A stretch of DNA of 37,981 bases, from assembly GCA_026981645.1 (NCBI GenBank), contig JALSII010000066.1, positions 1 through 37,981 on the forward strand, written 5' to 3'. The translations under genes and the position numbers were made by a program. Shown here in pieces: positions 33,061-37,981 of this stretch; within the stretch, counting starts at the first letter, position 1; the number at the start of each line of letters is the position of its first letter. This DNA comes from Hyphomicrobiales bacterium (GTDB taxonomy: Bacteria > Pseudomonadota > Alphaproteobacteria > Rhizobiales > Devosiaceae). The notes under the pieces are model-generated. The model worked only from the letters and a program-made list of their open reading frames with translations, was not told where the DNA came from and did not search any database.

Positions 33061-33621
33061 TTGAGATTGAAGCGAAATTTAAGACCAGCCAGTGTTGAGC
33101 GGCGCAATAATGTGCTCGATGCGGGCATGAAACTGGTGCTGGCCAATGGCTGGTACGCAACAACGATGGAGGCGATTGCCCGGGAGGCGGGAATTGCCAA
33201 GCCCACGCTTTACAAATATTTCCCCGATAAAACGGCAATTTATGTGGGTGTTGCCAACCGGCTTATAGCCACGTTGCGGGCTCTGATACAGAAGCAACTG
33301 GGGGGGAAGGGCACCGCGAGTGAACGAATTGCGGGGGCGCTGACCGCCAAGCACAAGGCAATTTTCCGGCTGCTTGAAGGCTCGCCCCATGCGGCCGAAC
33401 TTTACGGGGCCAAGGGGCGCTTTGCACCGGAGGAGTTCGCGGTGTTTGAAAAGTGGCTTGAAGAGGCGCTTGTTGCAGAACTGAGAATTGGAGGTCAGGA
33501 CGAGCCGGTAAAATATGCACAGCTGTTGATTGCGTGTTCTGAGGGCATTGCCCGGCGGGCCCGCTTTGCCGAACAGATTGGTCCGGCCATCAGGCTGGTG
33601 ACTGAAAAGCTGTTGGCATAG
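33061..33621 (+). CDS. TetR family transcriptional regulator
   Basis: A 186-residue repressor. The N-terminal DNA-binding part is NNVLDAGMKLVLANGWYATT followed by IAREAGIAKPTLYKYFPDKT, a standard TetR helix-turn-helix with the YxYF end. The C-terminal half, helical and ligand-binding, has a TetR_C-type pattern (FAVFEKWLEEALVAELR). No ATG lies before the domain; TTG codons at 33061 and 33067 are the candidate starts, with GGCGGAG just upstream of the second. I give the first; the difference is two residues. It is divergent from the reductase and probably autoregulated through the palindrome between them. Confidence 0.85.
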   Translation: MRLKRNLRPASVERRNNVLDAGMKLVLANGWYATTMEAIAREAGIAKPTLYKYFPDKTAIYVGVANRLIATLRALIQKQLGGKGTASERIAGALTAKHKAIFRLLEGSPHAAELYGAKGRFAPEEFAVFEKWLEEALVAELRIGGQDEPVKYAQLLIACSEGIARRARFAEQIGPAIRLVTEKLLA

Positions 33622-33651
33622 AGTTGGTTCCGCAGAACCCCGGAGTTTACC

Positions 33652-34293
33652 ATGAGCGATGCAGTTTTGCAGGAGTGGCAGGTTAGAGTCAGTAATCGGG
33701 GTATTTCTCCGGTAATCCCGGACGGGTGCCGAGACCTGATATATCTGGTGTCACCGGGAAAACGTCCGCGCTGGTTTGTGACTTCACTTGACCGTTCGGT
33801 GCGCAGCGTTACCGTCCGGCCCGGCGACCTTTATTGGGGCTTTCGTCTACGACCCGGTGCGGGTGTTGATGTTGGCAAACTACTGGAATCCGTCAAAAAT
33901 CTGGAGCCGGGGCTGGGTGAAGTGGTCAGCAGAATTGAGAGTTTCAGCTTCATGCAACCCGGTCTGGCAGAGGCTCTGGCCTGCCTTGCTTCAGGGGTTG
34001 AGAATATTGAAACCGCGGCGCGAGAGCTTGGCGTGTGTGTACGCACGCTGCAAAGGCTTGTCCGGGAGCATACCGGAACGGTGCCACTATTCTGGTTGCG
34101 GCTGGCGCGGGTGCGAAAATCGGCACGGGCGGTTGTGTGCACAGCCTCACTTGCTGAAACCGCCCATGATTTCGGCTTTGCCGATCAGGCCCATATGAGT
34201 CGGGAATTCCGGCACTGGCTGAACGTCTCTCCGCTGGGGGTGAAGTTGGACAGCCGGATTGCAGGGCAGCTTGAGCAAAGGGGCTATTGCTAA
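33652..34293 (+). CDS. AraC family transcriptional regulator
   Basis: A 213-residue regulator with an N-terminal cupin-like sensor part (RGISPVIPDGCRDLIYLVS, then VRPGDLYWGFRLRPGAG) and a C-terminal AraC DNA-binding domain. Its two helix-turn-helix units are NIETAARELGVCVRTLQRLV and SLAETAHDFGFADQAHMSRE. The N-terminal segment with IPDGCRDL is shared with a common group of AraC-like proteins of unknown ligand. GGAG lies 6 bp before the ATG. It follows the TetR gene by 30 bp and is convergent with the DUF1801 gene, with only 10 bp between. Targets are unknown. Confidence 0.83.
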   Translation: MSDAVLQEWQVRVSNRGISPVIPDGCRDLIYLVSPGKRPRWFVTSLDRSVRSVTVRPGDLYWGFRLRPGAGVDVGKLLESVKNLEPGLGEVVSRIESFSFMQPGLAEALACLASGVENIETAARELGVCVRTLQRLVREHTGTVPLFWLRLARVRKSARAVVCTASLAETAHDFGFADQAHMSREFRHWLNVSPLGVKLDSRIAGQLEQRGYC

Positions 34294-34303
34294 AAGAAGT
34301 GGC

Positions 34304-34666
34304 TTAGCCGCCGACCTGTCTGACAAAAAATTCCAACTGTTTGTCCTTTATGTCTTCCGGTGAAAGCAGTTTGATGTGCCGGCGGAGTTTCCCGCTGCCC
34401 TCCAGCAGGTGTTCGGGGTCGTGCATATGGACGCCGTTCCCGAACTCAACTGAAACGTGGTTTTTATGGACGAACACGCCGCCAAAATCGGTGTCGAGGC
34501 AAAACATGATGCCGCCATACATGGCCCTCTCGCTGACAGCGGGAAAAACCAAAAACACCAGCTCCCGGACCCGGTGAACAATGGCGGACTTCTCGGGGCT
34601 TGACTGTCGCCAGTCCTCAAGAAGGGTTTTTAGGCGTTTGTCTTCAATCGGTTTTGCTTTTCTCAT
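34304..34666 (-). CDS. DUF1801 domain protein
   Basis: A 120-residue small protein of the DUF1801/YdhG-like fold. The typical parts are SSPEKSAIVHRVRELVFLVF, ERAMYGGIMFCLDTDFGGVF and the C-terminal RRHIKLLSPEDIKDKQLEFF. Members are cytoplasmic; some are described as iron-chaperone-like, but most have no known role, and I assign none. The start lies directly next to the stop of the VOC gene (TGA then ATGAG), indicating cotranscription as a two-gene unit. No ribosome site is obvious, so translation is probably coupled. Confidence 0.75.
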   Translation of the reverse strand: MRKAKPIEDKRLKTLLEDWRQSSPEKSAIVHRVRELVFLVFPAVSERAMYGGIMFCLDTDFGGVFVHKNHVSVEFGNGVHMHDPEHLLEGSGKLRRHIKLLSPEDIKDKQLEFFVRQVGG

Positions 34667-35050
34667 TCAGCCGGAAACCGGGGTGCAGATTTCAATCAGA
34701 AAATCGTTGGGTTCCGAAACATAGGCGATGGTCTGGCCCCAATCCATGCAGGCTGGTTCGCTTTCCAGCTTTGCGCCCGCCTCCAAGGCCCGCGCCACAC
34801 CGGCGGTGACGTCATCGGTTTCAAGCGCGATTTCAAATACCGGACTCGCCGGGTCTGGCGCGCCGGGTTTTTTGCCCAGCCGTTTCATCAATTCTCGGGA
34901 GGAAAACGCCAGAATTGTCCCGCCGGTGTCAAGCTCGCCATAGTCCCCGCCCTCGTGCAGCATCTTCGTTCTGAAGCCGAAGGCGGTTTCAAAAAAGGAC
35001 AGGCTCTCAGCGACATCCTTTACATAAAGAATGGTGTATCTGAATTTCAT
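34667..35050 (-). CDS. VOC (glyoxalase/bleomycin-resistance) superfamily protein
   Basis: A 127-residue protein with paired beta-alpha-beta-beta-beta modules: MKFRYTILYVKDVAESLSFF at the start, ETAFGFRTKMLHEGGDYGEL, then VFEIALETDDVTAGVARALE and a C-terminal SEPNDFLIEICTP. The final Glu of EI fits a metal ligand. Members include glyoxalases, dioxygenases and resistance proteins; nothing here decides between them. GGAGCCGGAA lies just before the ATG at 35048-35050. It is upstream of the DUF1801 gene and about 85 bp downstream of the Gfo/Idh/MocA gene on the same strand. Confidence 0.83.
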   Translation of the reverse strand: MKFRYTILYVKDVAESLSFFETAFGFRTKMLHEGGDYGELDTGGTILAFSSRELMKRLGKKPGAPDPASPVFEIALETDDVTAGVARALEAGAKLESEPACMDWGQTIAYVSEPNDFLIEICTPVSG

Positions 35051-35135
35051 TTCCGGCTCCTCAAGTGGCAGGGTTCCGCATCCTTATCACTGCCGGCAGA
35101 CCCCTTGTCTTGAAGATTTGCGACAGGCAAACCGT

Positions 35136-36146
35136 CTAAATGTCAATCCAGCCATTGGTTTTTTCGCTGGCAAAAATTGCGTCAAGCACCTTCATGGAGG
35201 CGATGGCGTCTTCTATTCCCCAGTTGAGGGGTTTTTGTCCCAGCACCGCCAGCGCGAAGGCTTCGGCCTGTTCGGTATACTGGTCGCAAGGGCCAATGAT
35301 TTCGCGGCGTGCCAACGAGGCGTCAAGGGAGAAGCCATCATCGACCAGCAGGGCGGTGGGCTGATTTGGGGGCGCATTGAAGGGAATGAGGATTTCAACG
35401 CGGCCCTTTTCGCCGATGATTTCAAGGCGCTGGCTGGGTACTATCTGCATGCCCACAGTGAACGCCAATTGCCGCCCCGCGCCAAAATCGGCAATGACCG
35501 AGGCCAGCCGGTCGGTTTTGAATTCGGGGTCGCGGTCTATGAGTGAAACCACGCGGGTTGGTTCACTTTCAAAAATATATCGCGCGGCTGTTACCGGATA
35601 ACAGCCGATGTCCATGATGGCGCCTCCCCCTATATCGACCATGTTACGCACATTGGCGGGGTCCTTGTTGTAGTAGGAGAAGAAGCTGTTGATGGCCGTG
35701 ATACGCCCCAGCTCCCCTGATTGCGCTATCTCGCGGGCGCGCAACCATTGGGGGTGGTAACGCACCATGAAGGCCTCGGCGACAATGATGTCCTCAGGAA
35801 TTTTGCGCAAACGCTCGGCATCTGCCACATCAAGCGCCATGGGCTTCTCGCAAAGCACATGTTTGCCGGCGCGGGCGGCGGCCAGGGTCAGGTCCACATG
35901 CAAATGGTTGGGCAGGGGATTATACACCGCGTCAATTTCAGGGTCGGCGAGCATTTCCTCGTAGGAGCCGTAGGATTTTTTGATGCCCAGTCGGTCGGCG
36001 GCGGCCTTGGCGGTTGTGAGATTGCGCGAGGAGATGGCGGTGACCTCAGAATGTTCAGAGGCCATGATGCCGGGGATGACCTTTTCAACGCCGATATTGG
36101 CGGTTGAAATAATTCCCCAGCGCACTTTTTTGTTTGTGTCAGTCAC
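35136..36146 (-). CDS. Gfo/Idh/MocA family NAD(P)-dependent oxidoreductase
   Basis: A 336-residue oxidoreductase with an N-terminal Rossmann fold (VRWGIISTANIGVEKVIPGI, then VTAISSRN) and the family motif HVLCEKPMALD at about residue 95. The C-terminal half has VDIGGGAIMDIGCYPVTAAR and FMVRYHPQW, which carry the likely catalytic and substrate-binding residues of this fold. It resembles the glucose-fructose oxidoreductase/trans-dihydrobenzenediol dehydrogenase branch, acting on sugars, inositols or diols. The start is the GTG at 36144-36146, supported by AGGAAG about 10 bp upstream; the longer open frame to 36230 looks non-coding. Confidence 0.85.
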   Translation of the reverse strand: MTDTNKKVRWGIISTANIGVEKVIPGIMASEHSEVTAISSRNLTTAKAAADRLGIKKSYGSYEEMLADPEIDAVYNPLPNHLHVDLTLAAARAGKHVLCEKPMALDVADAERLRKIPEDIIVAEAFMVRYHPQWLRAREIAQSGELGRITAINSFFSYYNKDPANVRNMVDIGGGAIMDIGCYPVTAARYIFESEPTRVVSLIDRDPEFKTDRLASVIADFGAGRQLAFTVGMQIVPSQRLEIIGEKGRVEILIPFNAPPNQPTALLVDDGFSLDASLARREIIGPCDQYTEQAEAFALAVLGQKPLNWGIEDAIASMKVLDAIFASEKTNGWIDI

Positions 36147-36529
36147 GGTTTTCAACTTCCTGATTCTGTTGTGGTGGTGAGCTGGCGCATGGTTCTTGCG
36201 GCCTGTTCCATCCGGTTTTGCCGCAGTCATCGCCGCCAGTCTTGTTTCCGGATGCCTTGGACGACATCAGTCCCGGAGCGGGCAAAGATTTGGTTTTGCT
36301 GACCGGGAGGGTTTCCGGTTCTCAAAAAAGCATATACCGAACCATTGAAGGGGACCAGTGAACATTGCTGCAAAGGGCAAGTTGGTCTGTGAGTTTGGCT
36401 CGCACGCGCACCGACTCGTATGCGCACCTAAATGACGGACCGGTCACCCGGGACAAGCATCTTGCCAACAACTGATGCAGCTGGTCGTGAACTCAGCCGG
36501 AGCAGTTGCCGTCCATGCACATGCTCTTT
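36147..36529. other. Intergenic stretch without recognisable gene
   Basis: This 383-bp gap separates the Gfo/Idh/MocA gene from the second TetR gene, both on the minus strand. Short open frames on both strands have no family resemblance and no ribosome sites. There is no clear terminator, tRNA or repeat. It may hold the promoter of the oxidoreductase gene, but I cannot place it. Confidence 0.5.
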
Positions 36530-37144
36530 TTAAGAAGCTGTGTCGTCACCGGGGCTATGGAGCCATGCCTTCAGGTATTCACTGAGGTCGGTGCGTGCCT
36601 GGGTGTCGCTCCGGATCCAACCATTTACCCTGTAGGTTACAACCTGGAAAAAGAAAGCCTGCCCTCCCCGCGCAAGAAATGCAGGCTTCTTTTCGCTCAG
36701 GGGGGGGCTTGACGGGTGTTTTTTGATGAGCTGAGAAAGCATGATTTCCTGTTGATTACAGGACTGGATAAACTCCGTGGCCCAGGAGCCCCGTGAAAGT
36801 CCGGATTGGTATAAATACAGCCGCGTGAAATCCGGATTTCTGAGAAAAAACTCCAGCCAGGGGGCATAAAATTTCACTGCAGCCTCAGGCAAGGGAAGCT
36901 CCTCCCGGTTTTGCACAAGCCGCTGGGACCCCTCAATCAGATGCCTGATATCCTCGATTCCAATCGCTGCCAAAATATTTGTCTTGTCGAGGTAATGGGC
37001 AAAGACGCTGGCTTTTGAAACACCGGCAACCTTGGCAATTTTCTCCGCACTCGTCTTGTCGTAGCCGAGTTCTGCGAAGAGTTCCCGAGCTGCGCACAGA
37101 ATTTGGCCGGCTGTTTTTCGGCTGCGTTTCTGAACATTCTTCAT
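36530..37144 (-). CDS. TetR family transcriptional regulator (divergent from NAD(P)H oxidoreductase)
   Basis: A 204-residue repressor. The N-terminal DNA-binding domain is TAGQILCAARELFAELGYDK and AEKIAKVAGVSKASVFAHYL; the rest is helical and ligand-binding. The ATG at 37142-37144 has only a weak ribosome site (AAAGAA). It is divergent from a flavodoxin-fold oxidoreductase gene with two TTGACC palindromes in the 145-bp gap, the usual arrangement of a quinone- or electrophile-responsive repressor and its target. The C-terminal half includes a run of eight G on the plus strand (36700-36707), read as Pro codons here. Confidence 0.85.
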   Translation of the reverse strand: MKNVQKRSRKTAGQILCAARELFAELGYDKTSAEKIAKVAGVSKASVFAHYLDKTNILAAIGIEDIRHLIEGSQRLVQNREELPLPEAAVKFYAPWLEFFLRNPDFTRLYLYQSGLSRGSWATEFIQSCNQQEIMLSQLIKKHPSSPPLSEKKPAFLARGGQAFFFQVVTYRVNGWIRSDTQARTDLSEYLKAWLHSPGDDTAS

Positions 37145-37228
37145 GGCAGTTCTTTACAATGCAAGCGGCACCAACTCTGGCGGCAATCGGTCTCGCGGAA
37201 ATATCATGCAAGATTTTTGTCAAAAAGT

Positions 37229-37276
37229 AATTGACCACGGTCAATTTATCAACTAACAAATTTTGACCGCGGTCAA
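37229..37276. promoter_or_regulatory. Two TetR operators, TTGACC-N2-GGTCAA
   Basis: AATTGACC-AC-GGTCAATT (37229-37246) and TTGACC-GC-GGTCAA (37263-37276) are near-identical palindromes whose centres lie 32 bp apart, about three helical turns. This puts two repressor dimers on the same DNA face. The second ends 13 bp before the oxidoreductase ATG, so binding would block its transcription; the first lies nearer the TetR gene. No convincing -10 box could be assigned. Confidence 0.75.
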
Positions 37277-37289
37277 GTTAGGAAACCTC

Positions 37290-37922
37290 ATGCCTCCAGT
37301 TCATTCGACAAACCGCAAGTCCCGGATATTTGTTCTTGAGGGAAACCCCGGCCAATCAACATTTTGTCAGGTGTTGGCGGATTCCGCCTGCGAGGATGCC
37401 AGAGCCGGGGGAGCCGAGGTGAAGTATTTACGGCTCTCCCAGATGCAGTTTGATTCAAATCTGGCGGAAGGATATCGACAAGTTCAAAAGCTGGAGCCTG
37501 ATTTGACAGCCGTGCAGGAGGCACTGGCCTAGTGCGACAAGCTCGTTCTTGTCCACCCCCTCTGGTGGGGTTCTGCGCCTGCCAGACTGAAGGGTCTGTT
37601 CGATCGGACGCTCCTGCCGGGCTTCGCTTTCAAATATGCTGATGGGAAAGACTTCCCGGAAAAGCTGCTGAAGGGAAAAACAGCGCATGTTCTGATTTCT
37701 TCAGATACGCCGGAATGGTATCTGCGCTGGGGCTACGGGGATGGTTGGCCCAAAATTCTGCGTAAACAAATTCTCGGGTTTTGCGGGTTTGAAAAGGTGA
37801 AAATCAAGACGCTCGGGCCTCTGCGCAAGGCAACAGGCGCGCAAAGGGCAGCGATGTTGCTGGATGCTCGCAAGTTTCTGAAAAACAGCAATAAACACGC
37901 AATGCCACTTGACGTGTCATAG
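37290..37922 (+). pseudogene. Flavodoxin-fold NAD(P)H oxidoreductase with one in-frame TAG
   Basis: A 211-codon frame that reads as a Flavodoxin_2-type quinone reductase from MPPVHSTNRKSRIFVLEGNP to the terminal TAG, with one internal TAG at 37530-37532. After this stop the same frame continues with strong family features: KLVLVHPLWWGSAPARLKGL, FDRTLLPGFAFKY and DTPEWYLRWGYGDGWPK. Relatives have Trp at the stop position (W-x-D-x-L-V), so one TGG-to-TAG change explains it. There are no frameshifts or other stops. AGGAAA precedes the ATG. The truncated 80-residue product would lack most of the flavin site. A sequencing error or suppression is possible. Confidence 0.85.
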
Positions 37923-37937
37923 ATTGAATCTAAGCGT

Positions 37938-37957
37938 CAGAACGGCGTCTGTTTTTT
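37938..37957 (+). terminator. Weak terminator after the oxidoreductase pseudogene
   Basis: CAGA, a 6-nt loop and TCTG are followed by a run of six T. The stem is short, but the position 15 bp after the final TAG and the T run fit a weak intrinsic terminator. Confidence 0.35.
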
Positions 37958-37981
37958 CTTTGTTTCATATCATCACCCCAA

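Noticed and set aside
36227..36427. 66-codon minus-strand frame in the 383-bp gap
   Set aside because: No recognisable motif, no ribosome site, and composition like non-coding sequence.
37530..37532. Recoding of UAG as an amino acid
   Set aside because: TAG ends several intact genes in the window (DMT permease, BKACE, folD, glycerate kinase, oxidase B), so UAG is an ordinary stop in this organism.

Overview
The window looks like chromosomal DNA of an alphaproteobacterium, probably a free-living or marine member of the Hyphomicrobiales/Rhodobacterales type. The grounds are a fairly GC-rich sequence, a complete putrescine ABC transporter with gamma-glutamylation genes, a MocD/MocE-like oxygenase pair, a TAXI-type TRAP transporter with a Usp protein, and a PrtD-like type I secretion pair. 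I cannot name a genus. There are no insertion sequences, phage genes, integrases or CRISPR arrays. The only clearly broken gene is at the right end.

Region 1 (1-14028) is a putrescine/polyamine uptake and degradation island. On the minus strand are gabD (cut by the window edge), a puuC-like aldehyde dehydrogenase and a GntR/FCD regulator. Facing away on the plus strand is a long, tightly packed run: gamma-glutamylpolyamine synthetase A, gamma-glutamylpolyamine oxidase A, potF, a terminator/attenuator, potG, potH, potI, an agmatinase-family hydrolase, a class I glutamine amidotransferase, synthetase B and oxidase B. Together these would import putrescine, make it from agmatine, glutamylate it, oxidise it to gamma-glutamyl-GABA, release GABA, and finish through succinate semialdehyde. 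The synthetase/oxidase module occurs twice, in two clearly different sequence types. The divergent promoter region between the GntR gene and synthetase A has well-formed palindromes that overlap both predicted promoters.

Region 2 (14029-16606) has a structured leader, a membrane fatty-acid-desaturase-family protein, a MocE-like Rieske ferredoxin and an EamA/DMT permease. The first two look like a two-component hydroxylase attached to the polyamine island.

Region 3 (16588-24115) is a self-contained catabolic locus. An RpiR regulator faces away from a TAXI TRAP binding protein, a fused TRAP permease, a Usp protein, a class III aminotransferase and a BKACE (beta-keto acid cleavage) enzyme. The implied route is uptake of an amino acid, transamination to a beta-keto acid, and acetyl-CoA-dependent cleavage. 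The substrate is unknown. This is the best candidate for an undescribed pathway.

Region 4 (24112-31873) has folD on the minus strand, then psuG and a PfkB kinase (pseudouridine salvage/catabolism), a PrtD/HlyD-like type I secretion ATPase and adaptor with no visible substrate, a type 2 glycerate kinase, and a minus-strand tRNA-Ala(CGC).

Region 5 (31911-37981) holds small regulator-enzyme units: a reductase divergent from a TetR gene with a shared operator, an AraC-like regulator, a DUF1801 protein, a VOC protein, a Gfo/Idh/MocA oxidoreductase, and a second TetR gene. The second TetR gene is divergent from a flavodoxin-fold NAD(P)H oxidoreductase gene that carries one in-frame amber codon. 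Two palindromic operators lie between those two.
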